Counted from the stretch's first letter, positions 43,098 to 52,114 are shown. The stretch is DNA of 64,000 bases from UMGS1696 sp964558485 (GCA_964558485.1 CAZLED010000003.1:21578-85577); one strand, 5' to 3'. Notes: a model not told the origin generated them from the sequence alone. Made by a program: numbers and translations.

Positions 43098-44315
43098 GTG
43101 AAGGGACTGTCGCTATGGTGCGCTGTGTTGGTGTTGTCCTGCAGTCTTGCCGGCTGTGGTGTATATCGCCGGACGGATCTGTCCGATACCATGGAGACCG
43201 TTGGGGTCAGCCAGCCGGATCTGCCAGCCGCAGCCGATACGCCGGTGGAGAACGTGGAGAGCCCCATCACCGATCCGTATCTGGGTGTGGAGATCACCTT
43301 TGTGGCGGCCGGGGACAATCTGATCCATCCGAATATCTACCAGGACGCCCGGTCCCGTGGCACAGCGGAAAAGGAATACGACTTTCTGCCCATGTACACC
43401 GATGTGGCAGACCTGATCGCCGGTGCCGATTTTGCCTTTATCAACCAGGAGACCCTGATGGCTGGGGAGGCCTATGGCTACTCCGGCTATCCGACCTTCA
43501 ATTCCCCGCAACAGCTGGGGTACGATCTGGTGGAAGTGGGCTTTGACATTGTGGGACTTGCCAACAACCATATGCTGGATCGTGGCTCCGGCGGTCTATA
43601 CGACAACGTGCAGTTCTGGAACGGTCTGCCGGTGACCACCATTGGCGCCTCCGTTGGGGAAGCACAGCCGGCATTTCTGGAAAAGGACGGCGTGACCATT
43701 GGGATGCTGTCGTACACCTACGGCACCAACGGCATCGTACAAAAAGCGGACGCAGTGGTCAAGGTGCCCTACATCGACAAAGACCGGATCCAGACAGACC
43801 TGGCAGCACTGGCCGAAAGCGCACCGGACATCACCATTGTGTCCATGCATTGGGGCATCGAAAACGTGACCACGCCGTCGGAGGAACAAAGGGAGCTGGC
43901 ACAAATGCTGGCCGACTGTGGCGTGGACGTGATCCTGGGGCACCATCCGCACTGCCTGCAGCCCATCGAGTGGCTGACTGGCAAGGATGGCAACCGGACG
44001 CTGTGCATCTATTCGTTGGGGAATCTGCTCTCCGGCATGGCAAGACCCATCAACCAGGTGGGTGGCTTCCTGTGCTTTTCCATCGTGTCGGATGGGGCAG
44101 GGGGTCTGATGATCGACAACGTGTCCTTCCGGCCGACGGTGTTCTACTACGGTCCCAGCTGGTACAACACGCATTTGTACTGGTTGGAGGACTACACAGA
44201 AGACATCGCCGCAACCCATGGCGTGGGACTGAGCGGTTACACCCTGACCACCGCCGAAGCAAAAGCCATCGTGGAAAACGTGATCGACGGGAAATTTTTG
44301 GTACCAAAAGAATAA
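43098..44315 (+). CDS. CapA family lipoprotein, second paralogue
   Basis: Metallophosphatase-like PGA_cap domain on a lipoprotein. From GTG 43098 the signal peptide is short and ends in lipobox SLAGC at about residue 20; the frame also opens at 42999 but would add 33 charged residues. Domain motifs: FVAAGDNLIHPN, INQETLMAG, VGLANNHMLDRGSGG, VSMHWGIENV and ILGHHPHCLQPIEWL, then YSLGNLLSG. It differs from the 6747 paralogue in lacking the long N-terminal helical region. No poly-glutamate synthase nearby; role unknown. Confidence 0.83.
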   Translation: MKGLSLWCAVLVLSCSLAGCGVYRRTDLSDTMETVGVSQPDLPAAADTPVENVESPITDPYLGVEITFVAAGDNLIHPNIYQDARSRGTAEKEYDFLPMYTDVADLIAGADFAFINQETLMAGEAYGYSGYPTFNSPQQLGYDLVEVGFDIVGLANNHMLDRGSGGLYDNVQFWNGLPVTTIGASVGEAQPAFLEKDGVTIGMLSYTYGTNGIVQKADAVVKVPYIDKDRIQTDLAALAESAPDITIVSMHWGIENVTTPSEEQRELAQMLADCGVDVILGHHPHCLQPIEWLTGKDGNRTLCIYSLGNLLSGMARPINQVGGFLCFSIVSDGAGGLMIDNVSFRPTVFYYGPSWYNTHLYWLEDYTEDIAATHGVGLSGYTLTTAEAKAIVENVIDGKFLVPKE

Positions 44316-44364
44316 AAAAGGGAGTTCAACTTTCGTTTGCAGCGAAGTTGCAACTCCCTTTTTT
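44314..44364 (+). terminator. Terminator of the CapA-like gene
   Basis: AAAAAAGGGAGTT pairs with AACTCCCTTTTTT; an inner hairpin CAACTTTCG/CGAAGTTG sits in the loop. Confidence 0.7.
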
Positions 44365-44387
44365 GCACCCACGTGTGGGGTTGTTTT

Positions 44388-44983
44388 CAACTGGCGTTGG
44401 GCCGACCGCATGAGGACGGTTGGGCGTGGTTAAGAATATCGTTTGGTGCGAGACGGGCTTTTTGGTTGTTTCAATATTGAATGCCAAATTATTTGACTTG
44501 TAATGTAGTGCACACGATACCCATAACGTAAATCGAAAATAATATAGACGACGGGATGTTTGTTCTGGTGGATACCCACATGGTGAATACCAATTTGTTT
44601 GACGGCGGGATGTCGTCAGCTAAGAGCGATGAGAATACCAAGGGTAGGTCATCCCACCCTACATTCGTTTGACCAAATTCATACCATATCCGATCCCCAT
44701 AACGGAATCCTACAAAACCATATGTCAGCCACTACTCCGACCGATTTGCGTGAAGCCAAACATACGCCAAAGATGTACGTTGCACCCACCCGAACCCGTA
44801 TGTCTGGCACCCCGTACCCCTGCGGCAGCATGATCAAAAACGGGACTACAAAGGCGTATCCTATTTTTTCAGCGATTCTTCCGATAGCAATCGGAAAACA
44901 ATCCTTCCGTAAGCCGTACGTTAGTACAGAAAAAACCAAGGGGAATGGAGTATCTTCATTGGTGTGCAGCCCAACGCCAGTTG
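44388..44983. repeat. Dispersed mosaic repeat, copy C, with perfect terminal inverted repeats
   Basis: CAACTGGCGTTGGGC (44388-44402) and GCCCAACGCCAGTTG (44969-44983) are exact 15-bp inverted repeats bounding 596 bp with no coding frame. Inside are the GACGGCGGGATGTCGTCAGC block (44601-44620), GGGTAGGTCATCCCACCCTA (44641-44660) and CAGCCACTACTCCGACCG near 44726. The layout is that of a MITE-like non-autonomous element. The gene-free region continues to 45089 with CCAATGGGGTTCCGCAGAAA (45044-45063), also present after copy B. Confidence 0.82.
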
Positions 44984-45089
44984 AAGCCAAACCGGGGAAA
45001 ATGGGGAAAACCCCATTGGTGTGCGCCGTACGCCAGTACAAAACCAATGGGGTTCCGCAGAAAGGGAATCATACTCCCTTGCCAAAAAT

Positions 45090-46022
45090 TCACAGCACGA
45101 ACAGCTTCTCCGGCCGGACGACCTTTTCGCCGTCCAGGATGTCCCCTTTGCCCAGGGCGAAAAACGTGTCTCTGTGGTACAGCCGGATCAGCTGGCCCGG
45201 TGCCAGATCCACGTGGATGCGCTTCTGGTACAGCTCCGTGCCACCACGAACCAGCTTGGCATAAAAGTCCGACACGTGGGCTTCCGGCAGATCGGTGAAC
45301 AGCGTCTCCACCGGTTGGGGCAGCTTTAGCCGTTCTTCGTAGGTCATTTCGTTCAGTTGGTCGATGGTGTAGGCTTCGTCCAGTGTGTAGTTGCCGGTGC
45401 GGACACGGGTCAGGGCACTCATGACGGCTCCACAGCCCAGCGCCTTGCCAATGTCGGCACACAGGGTCCGGATGTAGGTCCCCTTGGAGCAGCTCACATC
45501 CAGGCGATATTTCCGCACGATGCCATCTTCCGCAGGCAATGGTTCGCAGGTCAGCGCCATGATCTCCACCGCACGGCTTTCACGCTCCACCTCAATGCCT
45601 TCTCTTGCCAGATCCACCAACTTGCGTCCGCCCACCTTCAGGGCAGAGTACATGGGTGGCACCTGATCGATCTTGCCGGTGAAGCGGTGGCAGGTCTCCA
45701 GGACTGTCTCCGGTGTGGGCAGCGTGCCTTCGAACCGGGTCAGCACCTCGCCGGTACTGTCTTCGGTATCGGTGGTGTAGCCCAGCTCCATTTCGGCGAT
45801 ATAGCGTTTGTCCTCTGCCATGATGTAGTCGGAGGCTTTTACCGCACGGCCGATCAGCACCGGCAGCACCCCGGTAGCCATGGGATCCAGCGTGCCGGTA
45901 TGCCCCACCTGGGTGGTCTGGTACAGCCGACGGCACATGGATATGATATTGTGGGAAGTGCATCCGGCGTGTTTGTGCACGATCAGGATCCCGGACACCT
46001 CCGCTGGTCTGGATTTTGACAC
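45090..46022 (-). CDS. truB: tRNA pseudouridine-55 synthase TruB
   Basis: Isomerises U55 in the T-loop of tRNAs. GHTGTLDPMATGVLPVLIGRAVK holds the catalytic Asp, KIDQVPPMYSALKVGGRKLVDLAREG is the substrate loop, and GTYIRTLCADIGKALG follows. Start chosen at GTG 46022, with GAGGAA about ten bases upstream, giving 310 residues; a TTG at 46088 with AGAAGG eight bases upstream is an alternative that would add 22 residues. Last gene of rbfA-nrnA-truB. Confidence 0.93.
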   Translation of the reverse strand: MSKSRPAEVSGILIVHKHAGCTSHNIISMCRRLYQTTQVGHTGTLDPMATGVLPVLIGRAVKASDYIMAEDKRYIAEMELGYTTDTEDSTGEVLTRFEGTLPTPETVLETCHRFTGKIDQVPPMYSALKVGGRKLVDLAREGIEVERESRAVEIMALTCEPLPAEDGIVRKYRLDVSCSKGTYIRTLCADIGKALGCGAVMSALTRVRTGNYTLDEAYTIDQLNEMTYEERLKLPQPVETLFTDLPEAHVSDFYAKLVRGGTELYQKRIHVDLAPGQLIRLYHRDTFFALGKGDILDGEKVVRPEKLFVL

Positions 46023-46112
46023 AGTCTTCTGTTCCTCGTTTTGTTGATTTTTGGCATGGGCAAGGGCAAATCTGCCAAGGTTCTCCAATGCCCACGCCTT
46101 CTGTTCTTAACT

Positions 46113-47189
46113 TTACTTTTCCTTATATGTCCGCACGGCTTCGCAAAAGGCACCTACGACCATATTTTCGGCGTCTTCCATGGAATCGGCTTCGATGGTG
46201 CAGCCGGCCGCACGCACGTGACCGCCGCCGCCAAAGGACGCACATACCGCCGACACGTCACATTCCACATTGGCACGGGATGATACCTTATAGGCACGGG
46301 GATCGGCCGCAGTTTGCCGGATGGACAGACCCACCAGCACCCCTTCGACCCCACGGGGCGTATCCACCACATTGCCGATCTCCTCTTCGGTCAGCCCGGC
46401 ATCGGCCAGCATCTGCTGGGTGAAGGTCACCACACCCAGTGCGCCGTCTTCGTAAAAGTGCAGGTTCTGGATGGCCAGCATCTGTGCGGTCAGCTCCTTC
46501 AGGGTACGCTGGCCAAACAGGCTCCGGCACACGTCTGCGGTGTCCATACCACCATCGTTTGCGGTGTTGATGATGTTCACCAGGTCTGCGGCGATCAGGT
46601 GGGTCTTGGGTGTGGTATTGGAGAACTTGAAGCTGCCGGTGTCGGATACCATGGCGGCATAGATCCGGCGTGCGGCATCTGGCAGGCTCTCGAACACCTG
46701 TCGGGCAGCCAGCGTGGCGTACACGTCGTACAGAATTTCCCCGGTGGCAGAGGCCGTTTCGTCCAGCAGATAGGGTGCGAACCGGGTACCGACACCGTGG
46801 TGGTCGATCATGAAATCCACCTGTTCACTGAGGCAGGACAGCTCACCCAGCTGCATGGGAGAGGCCACATCCACAGAGCAGATCACGTCGTATTCGTCCA
46901 GTGCCTCGGAGAGAGACATTCCTTCCGTTGCCAGGTGCATATCGTCCTGACCGGTCATGAGAAACTGAAGTCGCCGGGGCAGCTCGCTGGGACAGACGCA
47001 ACGGGCCGTACCACCGACTGCTTCTACCATCAGCTTCAGGGCAAAGGCCGAACCGATGCAGTCCCCATCGGGATTGACGTGGGTCAAAATGAGCATACGA
47101 GGACAATCCTCTAAGATGTCGCAGATCTCCTCCACGGAAATGGTGGGAAAGATTTCTTCTGCCGCCGGGGTACAGGACTGGTCATGCAT
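46113..47189 (-). CDS. nrnA: Bifunctional oligoribonuclease/PAP phosphatase NrnA
   Basis: DHH/DHHA1 phosphoesterase that degrades short RNA oligomers and pAp. LTHVNPDGDCIGSAFAL (about residues 36-52) and MIDHHGVG near 130 are the metal-binding DHH motifs, and FGGGGHVRAAGCTI near 320 is the DHHA1 nucleic-acid motif. 358 residues, a little longer than usual through an N-terminal extension. Overlaps rbfA by 8 bp, indicating tight coupling. Confidence 0.93.
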   Translation of the reverse strand: MHDQSCTPAAEEIFPTISVEEICDILEDCPRMLILTHVNPDGDCIGSAFALKLMVEAVGGTARCVCPSELPRRLQFLMTGQDDMHLATEGMSLSEALDEYDVICSVDVASPMQLGELSCLSEQVDFMIDHHGVGTRFAPYLLDETASATGEILYDVYATLAARQVFESLPDAARRIYAAMVSDTGSFKFSNTTPKTHLIAADLVNIINTANDGGMDTADVCRSLFGQRTLKELTAQMLAIQNLHFYEDGALGVVTFTQQMLADAGLTEEEIGNVVDTPRGVEGVLVGLSIRQTAADPRAYKVSSRANVECDVSAVCASFGGGGHVRAAGCTIEADSMEDAENMVVGAFCEAVRTYKEK

Positions 47190-47589
47190 CGTCTTCGTCC
47201 TCCTCTGCGGCGTCGTTGTCTGCTTCTGCCACCGGCTTATCCAGCTCTAAGGTCTTCAGGATGGCAGCGATCTCGGCACCATGCTTGGCACCGTCGTCCC
47301 GGACAAAGGACAGCTCTGGTGTGATCCGCAGATTCAGGCGACTGGCAAGCTGGCTGCGGATGAAGGAGGACACGGAACGCAGTCCCTTTTTCAGCTCCTT
47401 TTCCTCTTCGGCGGTGAACTCTCCGTATACGGAGTAATAGATCTTGGCAAATTTCAGGTCAGCAGTCACATCGCTGCCGGTGATGGTCATCAGGGTCCCG
47501 GCTACACGGGGGTCTTTGACTTCCCGCAGGATGGCGGAGACCTCTTCGGTCACGGATTCATTGATCCGGTTTCTTCTATATTTTGGCAT
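47182..47589 (-). CDS. rbfA: Ribosome-binding factor A
   Basis: KH-type 30S maturation factor. YRRNRINESVTEEVSAILREVKDPRVAGTLMTITGSDVTADLKFAKIYYSVYGE spans residues 4-57 and the conserved SQLASRLNLRITPELSFVRDD is near 80-100. The C-terminal 30 residues are acidic (ADNDAAEEDEDDA). First gene of rbfA-nrnA-truB, with promoter at 47625-47653. Confidence 0.93.
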   Translation of the reverse strand: MPKYRRNRINESVTEEVSAILREVKDPRVAGTLMTITGSDVTADLKFAKIYYSVYGEFTAEEEKELKKGLRSVSSFIRSQLASRLNLRITPELSFVRDDGAKHGAEIAAILKTLELDKPVAEADNDAAEEDEDDA

Positions 47590-47624
47590 TCTGGTTTCCT
47601 CTGTATAAAAATCTTTAGTATTTT

Positions 47625-47653
47625 ATTATACCATACTTTTGTGCCATGTGCAA
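47625..47653 (-). promoter_or_regulatory. Promoter of the rbfA-nrnA-truB operon
   Basis: Minus-strand TTGCAC (47648-47653), 17-bp spacer ending in TGG, TATAAT (47625-47630). Confidence 0.7.
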
Positions 47654-47852
47654 GGGGAAACACGTAAATTTCCACGGAAATCCATTTCACGGAATACGTA
47701 CGCAAGATGGAACCAGTTCGTCTCTATTTTCGAAGAAGTTTGATGCGTTTATTGTTTTCATACTGTCCGATCCGCTATTGCGTTGAACGAAGTGCATATA
47801 CGCAAAATGGATCGTTCCCACACGTATGTGGTATCTAACTTTTGATTTTCTA

Positions 47853-47881
47853 TTGACAAGCCATATAAAGTGTGCTATAAT
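47853..47881 (+). promoter_or_regulatory. Promoter of the antitoxin-type RNA
   Basis: Perfect TTGACA (47853-47858) and TATAAT (47876-47881) with a 17-bp spacer ending in TGC. Confidence 0.75.
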
Positions 47882-47887
47882 AACGAT

Positions 47888-48034
47888 AGAGGGAAGCAGT
47901 TGCTCCCCTCTACCGGCAACCTCAACAACGGCTGCCACATGATTTTACTTAGTAGGATTTACGGATGAAAGGTTTGAGAGACTTTCATCCTACCCAGTGA
48001 GCTCAATCTGTTGCAAGCAGACGGCTCACTTTTT
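47888..48034 (+). ncRNA. Antisense-type regulatory RNA (probable type I antitoxin)
   Basis: About 147 bases from a perfect promoter to an intrinsic terminator, with no coding capacity. Four hairpins can be drawn: AGAGGG/CCCTCT at the 5' end, GGCA/TGCC (47915-47936), GGATGAAAG/CTTTCATCC (47963-47990), and the terminator GTGAGC/GCTCAC (47997-48029) with T5. The terminator region is complementary to the last codons and stop of the convergent peptide gene at 48026-48145, the geometry of RatA/TxpA and of clostridial type I systems. CTCCCCT in the first hairpin could also pair with AGGGGA at the peptide's ribosome site. Regulation is inferred. Confidence 0.7.
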
Positions 48035-48145
48035 CTCTGTATCAAATTCTGTAAAAGCTTTATGCAGTTTGTAAACGCGATAAATCACGCCGAGAACTAC
48101 ATAGACAATTTGCAGAGTATAGAGTACAACTTCCAAAGTAATCAT
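48026..48145 (-). CDS. Small hydrophobic peptide, probable type I toxin
   Basis: 39 residues: one membrane helix (LEVVLYTLQIVYVVLGVIYRVY, within residues 4-25) and a charged tail ending DTEKK, the build of TxpA/holin-like membrane toxins. AAGGGG lies eight bases before this ATG. Alternative in-frame starts are 48163 and 48199; the last has AGGAGG only two bases away. Strong promoter at 48300-48328. The 3' end overlaps the terminator of the convergent RNA. Toxicity is inferred from architecture. Confidence 0.65.
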   Translation of the reverse strand: MITLEVVLYTLQIVYVVLGVIYRVYKLHKAFTEFDTEKK

Positions 48146-48299
48146 CCCAAGTTCCCCTTTCATGTGAAATTCCCATGTCAGAAAGAGCTTGTAATGCATC
48201 GCCTCCTTTCTCCGCTCGGGATAACTTTGAAAAAACTTCAAAGGCTCTCTCAGCACGGGTGAAGGGGCAGCCGTCTTAATATGTATTGGTTACGTGAAT

Positions 48300-48328
48300 A
48301 GTATAGCATATTTTGGCGAATGTGTCAA
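48300..48328 (-). promoter_or_regulatory. Promoter of the peptide toxin gene
   Basis: Minus-strand TTGACA (48323-48328), 17-bp spacer ending in TGC, TATACT (48300-48305). The roughly 100-base leader contains hairpin CTTTGAA/TTCAAAG (48225-48243) ahead of AAAGGAGG. Confidence 0.7.
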
Positions 48329-48532
48329 GGGATTGTGCAAATATCTCCACAGAATCCCATTTTCAGAATACGTACGCAAGATGGATCGGCGTGCGTATTT
48401 TTTCGTTTTCCGGGAAAGCCTTTTTGGGGAAGGATCCTCCATACAGTAGGCTTTGCTGCATGGGATGCGCTGAGAGAAATGGGGAAACGTGCTTTTCTCA
48501 AAATGCGACAGAGATTTTTTTCCGGCACCCCC

Positions 48533-48561
48533 TTGATTCTTTATCCATTTCATGCTATACT
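48533..48561 (+). promoter_or_regulatory. Promoter of the GH32 operon
   Basis: TTGATT (48533-48538), 17-bp spacer ending in TGC, TATACT (48556-48561). The stretch 48386-48532 upstream shows nothing else of note. Confidence 0.65.
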
Positions 48562-48597
48562 GTACACAAATCTATTCCCCATATGGGAGGTGTACCT

Positions 48598-50007
48598 ATG
48601 CATATTCTCTCTCCTGCTGACCGGTATCTTTGTCTGGATATCGACAACGATGCCCCTTGCCGTAAGCTGCTCATCCGGGACGGCGATACCCTTGTGTACG
48701 ACCTGGACGTTTTCTTAGCCGCCGAGCCTGCCCATGCCTGTCCGATGTATGTGGATATGGCGCCCTTCATTGGCAAAGCGTTGACCTTCTCGCTGGCCAC
48801 TGCCGATGGTGGGGAAGAGCCCTATCTGCCCACCTTCACAGCGGTGCGTCCGGAGCCGGTTTCTGCCCTGCGTCCCCACATCCACTTCACCACACAATAC
48901 GGCTGGATCAACGACCCCAACGGTCTGGTCTATGCGGATGGCGTGTACCATATGTTCTACCAGCACAATCCTGCCGGCACACGCTGGGGCAATATGCACT
49001 GGGGTCATGCCACCTCCACCGATCTGGTACACTGGACGGAACAGGCCGAAGCGCTCTATCCCGATGAGACCGGCACCATGTTCTCCGGCAGTGCAGTCGC
49101 CGATGTGGACAACGTATCCGGCCTGGGCGACGGCACCCATACTCCTATTTTGCTGTACTACACGGCTGCCGGTGGAAGCTCGCTGCTGTCCCAGGGACAA
49201 CCCTGTACCCAGCGGCTGGCCTATTCTACCGATGGCGGCGTGACCTTCCACAAGTACCCGGATGTGATGATCCCCCATATCATTGGCGGCAACCGGGACC
49301 CCAAGGTGGTGTGGGCAGAGGAGCTCTCCTGCTGGCTGTTGGCACTGTATCTGGACGGCAACGAATATGCGCTGTTTTCTTCCACCGATCTGTTGCACTG
49401 GTCTGAGTTCCAGCGGCTGACACTGCCTTTGGATGCGGAATGCCCGGACTTCTATCCGCTGACCTGCGTGGAGACAAACGAACGGCTCTGGGTCTACTCC
49501 GGTGCGTCGGACACCTACATCGTGGGAAAACTGACGGCGGACGGTTTTGTGCCGATCCAGGAGAACCTGCGGTACCAGCTTGGCGGTGCAGACAGCTATG
49601 CAGCCCAGACCTTCTTCGGTACAGAGCGCCGGATCAAGATCGCCTGGGGTCGCATGGGCGGCGATATTTTCTGTGGACAAATGCTGTTCCCCGCCGAGGT
49701 GACCCTGCACAAGGATCCGGACGGCGTCTATCGTCTTGCCACGCTGCCCATTGAAGAGATCGAACAGTGCGGCACCGCATACACCGTTTCGCTGACCATT
49801 CCGGCAGATGCAAGACCCATCTGTGGAACGATACTGGGCGTGCCGGTGAAAATAGATCCTGTGGAAAACTGCATCGTTTTGCCCAAAAAGCAGATCCCTC
49901 TGTACTACACGGCAAAGGATAGCTACACCGTGCAGTTTATCGTAGACAGCATCAGTGTAGAAGTATTTGCCGACGACGGAAAGATCTACACCGCTATGGG
50001 TCGCTGA
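48598..50007 (+). CDS. GH32 beta-fructosidase (sucrose-6-phosphate hydrolase/levanase type)
   Basis: Hydrolyses beta-fructosyl bonds. WINDPNGLVY near residue 103 carries the nucleophile Asp106, NRDPKVVW the transition-state Asp, and DAECPDFYPL the acid/base Glu; FSGSAV is also present. An N-terminal domain of about 90 residues precedes the five-blade propeller and a short C-terminal sandwich closes it. No signal peptide, so it acts inside the cell on an imported fructoside. Start 48598 has GGGAGGT seven bases upstream. First of a three-gene unit. 469 residues. Confidence 0.92.
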   Translation: MHILSPADRYLCLDIDNDAPCRKLLIRDGDTLVYDLDVFLAAEPAHACPMYVDMAPFIGKALTFSLATADGGEEPYLPTFTAVRPEPVSALRPHIHFTTQYGWINDPNGLVYADGVYHMFYQHNPAGTRWGNMHWGHATSTDLVHWTEQAEALYPDETGTMFSGSAVADVDNVSGLGDGTHTPILLYYTAAGGSSLLSQGQPCTQRLAYSTDGGVTFHKYPDVMIPHIIGGNRDPKVVWAEELSCWLLALYLDGNEYALFSSTDLLHWSEFQRLTLPLDAECPDFYPLTCVETNERLWVYSGASDTYIVGKLTADGFVPIQENLRYQLGGADSYAAQTFFGTERRIKIAWGRMGGDIFCGQMLFPAEVTLHKDPDGVYRLATLPIEEIEQCGTAYTVSLTIPADARPICGTILGVPVKIDPVENCIVLPKKQIPLYYTAKDSYTVQFIVDSISVEVFADDGKIYTAMGR

Positions 50008-50040
50008 GGCGATCGCTGCCCACACAGAAAGGACGATACC

Positions 50041-51150
50041 ATGAAACCTACCTACGATCTCCACGACTACATCCGTCCCCTTTGGGAAGGCGATACGGTG
50101 CTCTACGAATCCGTCATGTTCCGGGAAGACGAACACGCTGTGCAGCTCACCTATCCCATCGACAGGGTGCTCTCCGTGTACTCTGCGGACTTTGGCACCG
50201 AATATGTCGAAGGCACCGACTGGACCGTGGAATACGGCTGCTTTGTGCGGCTGCCCGGTTCCAAAATGCCCTATATGCCCCTGTCGCAGTTCTATCCCGA
50301 TCACCACGAGGACGGCCACGATTTTGGCTGTACGGAAGCCGGCCGACCGTACCTGGGCTTTGGCGAAGGGGACACCATGATCAAGCACCAGGTGGTCATC
50401 TCCTACAAGCACAGCGCCGCATGGAACGGTCCGATCCCAACGGCACAGCGTGACAAGTGTGCCCGGTTCTTTGACAAGCTTGCCAATGGGGAAGAGGCCA
50501 CCATCCTGTTCTACGGCGACAGCATCACCACCGGTGCCAATTCCTCCGGACGAGTGGGGATCGAGCCCCATGCCCGTTCCTTCCCGGAAATGGTCACCGC
50601 TGCCATTGCGGAAACATACGGCTACACCGTGTCCTGGGATGTGCAGCCCTATGAAGAAATGAAGAAGTTAGACAAGGTCGGCGGCAAGGTGCTGCACTAT
50701 GTGAACACGGCTGTTGGCGGTATGGACTCCAATTGGGGCGTGCAGAACGTACAGACCCACGTGAACGACTACGATCCGGATCTGGTCATCTTGGCCTTTG
50801 GCATGAACGATGGCGGCAAGACCTGTGCCCAGTACATGGCACTGACGGAGCAGATCGTGGATTCCATGGTGACAAGCACCCATGGGGACATCATTCTGCT
50901 TGCCACCATGCTGCCCCACTTCCGGGCTGCCGGGTTCTTCGGACACCAGATCGAATACGAACCGGCCCTTGCCAAGCTGGCCGCCGGCAGTGACAGGATC
51001 GCCCTGGCACCCATGACCAGCCTGCACAAGCACGTGCTGTCCCGGAAGGCCTACTACCACATGACCGGCAACAACGTGAACCATCCCAACGATTTCTTAG
51101 CACGGCTGTATGCCATGGTGCTGCTGGCGACCATGGGAGTGGGAGAATGA
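50041..51150 (+). CDS. SGNH/GDSL hydrolase with N-terminal sandwich (CE2-like)
   Basis: Esterase of the SGNH superfamily. Block I is FYGDSITTGAN (Ser161), block III FGMNDGG near 258, and the catalytic Asp/His pair is probably in NHPNDF near 350. Residues 1-125 form a jelly-roll-like domain, as in carbohydrate esterase family 2. No signal peptide. The GAAAGGA site is at 50029. Its place after a GH32 enzyme suggests removal of acyl groups from an imported sugar; substrate inferred. Overlaps the next gene by ATGA. Confidence 0.85.
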   Translation: MKPTYDLHDYIRPLWEGDTVLYESVMFREDEHAVQLTYPIDRVLSVYSADFGTEYVEGTDWTVEYGCFVRLPGSKMPYMPLSQFYPDHHEDGHDFGCTEAGRPYLGFGEGDTMIKHQVVISYKHSAAWNGPIPTAQRDKCARFFDKLANGEEATILFYGDSITTGANSSGRVGIEPHARSFPEMVTAAIAETYGYTVSWDVQPYEEMKKLDKVGGKVLHYVNTAVGGMDSNWGVQNVQTHVNDYDPDLVILAFGMNDGGKTCAQYMALTEQIVDSMVTSTHGDIILLATMLPHFRAAGFFGHQIEYEPALAKLAAGSDRIALAPMTSLHKHVLSRKAYYHMTGNNVNHPNDFLARLYAMVLLATMGVGE

Positions 51151-51623
51151 TACAAAAACGCAATGCTTTTCTCGAAAATGCGGCATTCCTGCACGACCGA
51201 TTTGCATTCGTCCCCTTGCTGTACGGCTCACTGGGGCTATCCCTACGGTTGAACGAACCGCTTTCGGTGGACGACATCGACATTTTGATTCCACAATATT
51301 TTTTCGCGGAAGGCTGGGAGCTGTTTTGCACCGATCTGGTGGCGGCAGGATACACCTTGGTGGATGTGCATGAGCATACCTTTGTGCGGGACGGGATCGC
51401 CTTCTCCTATGCCGCCATCGAATCGCTATCCCCCTTTGCCGGGATCCCAGAAGAGGAGATCGAGGTGGTGACCTGCGCAGGCATAGATTTTCGCCTGTTG
51501 ACACTGGAGCAGTATCGGCGTGTGTACCAAGCCTCCATGCAGGATGGGTATCGCATCCACGTGCGGCAGAAGAAGGATGGCGACAAGCTGGCACGGATCG
51601 AGCAGGTACTGGGACGCAGATAA
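51147..51623 (+). CDS. Nucleotidyltransferase-like protein
   Basis: YGSLGLSLRLNEPLSVDDIDILIP (residues 26-49) is a GS-x(n)-DxD pattern of the MNT/polymerase-beta-like fold, but the GS and acidic motif are spaced more widely than in active minimal nucleotidyltransferases, so activity is uncertain. The rest (DFRLLTLEQYRRVYQASMQDG) resembles the tail of that family. 158 residues, start overlapping the SGNH gene as ATGA. Function unknown. Confidence 0.65.
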   Translation: MIQKRNAFLENAAFLHDRFAFVPLLYGSLGLSLRLNEPLSVDDIDILIPQYFFAEGWELFCTDLVAAGYTLVDVHEHTFVRDGIAFSYAAIESLSPFAGIPEEEIEVVTCAGIDFRLLTLEQYRRVYQASMQDGYRIHVRQKKDGDKLARIEQVLGRR

Positions 51624-52114
51624 GCAGATAAAGAATGCCTTTCTTTCAAAAACTACGGTACCAAAATGCCGTAGTTTTGTTTTATCTGTCGAAAAAAGGA
51701 CTTTACATTCTCCTTAGAAAAGTGTACAGAGAATATAATGGTCAACTTGCACAAATAATGAAATGTAAAATTTCCAAAATAGACAAATTTGTTTTTCACC
51801 TATTGACAAACGCCTTGCTATATGGTACACTGTAGGTGATCAACTACTGACATCCGTTCATCTTGTCCTATGCAGAAGACTTTGCAGACCTACTTACTAC
51901 ACTGTATGTATCCAACACGCCATTCTCGTTATCTTGGGATTATTATAGCAATAATTCTATACCTTTGGCTGTGCAAACGTCAACTTCCATGATTTCGTCA
52001 GTATCATCGTCATTAAATGAAAAATTGGTTACGAGTAGTTCTACAAACTTGGCGAATCGTTTTTTGGGATGGAGTAGATGAACTAACGTATTCTTTTGTT
52101 GGGAACGAGAAGGT
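51624..52114. other. Gene-free AT-rich stretch with promoter and degraded coding traces
   Basis: It contains the first copy of the 51647/52632 direct repeat and a promoter TTGACA-17-TACACT (51803-51831). A 40-codon frame from 51870 has a hydrophobic run GIIIAIILYLWL but no ribosome site, and overlapping longer frames look random. I could not assign a gene. Confidence 0.5.
51803..51831 (+). promoter_or_regulatory. Promoter upstream of the lipoprotein gene
   Basis: TTGACA (51803-51808), 17-bp spacer ending in TGG, TACACT (51826-51831). The next clear gene starts 280 bases later. Confidence 0.55.

Larger units (their letters stand above)
47692..48385. repeat. 20-bp direct repeats flanking the type I toxin-antitoxin module
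   Basis: GAATACGTACGCAAGATGGA occurs exactly at 47692-47711 and 48366-48385, with weaker similarity (TCCACGGAA/TCCACAGAA) just before each. The 650 or so bp between hold both promoters, the RNA and the peptide gene. Confidence 0.75.

Noticed and set aside
48313..48597. Upstream extension of the GH32 protein by 95 codons
   Set aside because: It runs through the GH32 promoter and has no ribosome site; the ATG at 48598 has GGGAGGT at proper distance.
51870..51992. 40-codon frame with a hydrophobic stretch as a second small toxin
   Set aside because: No ribosome site and no convergent RNA; more likely debris in the inserted segment.
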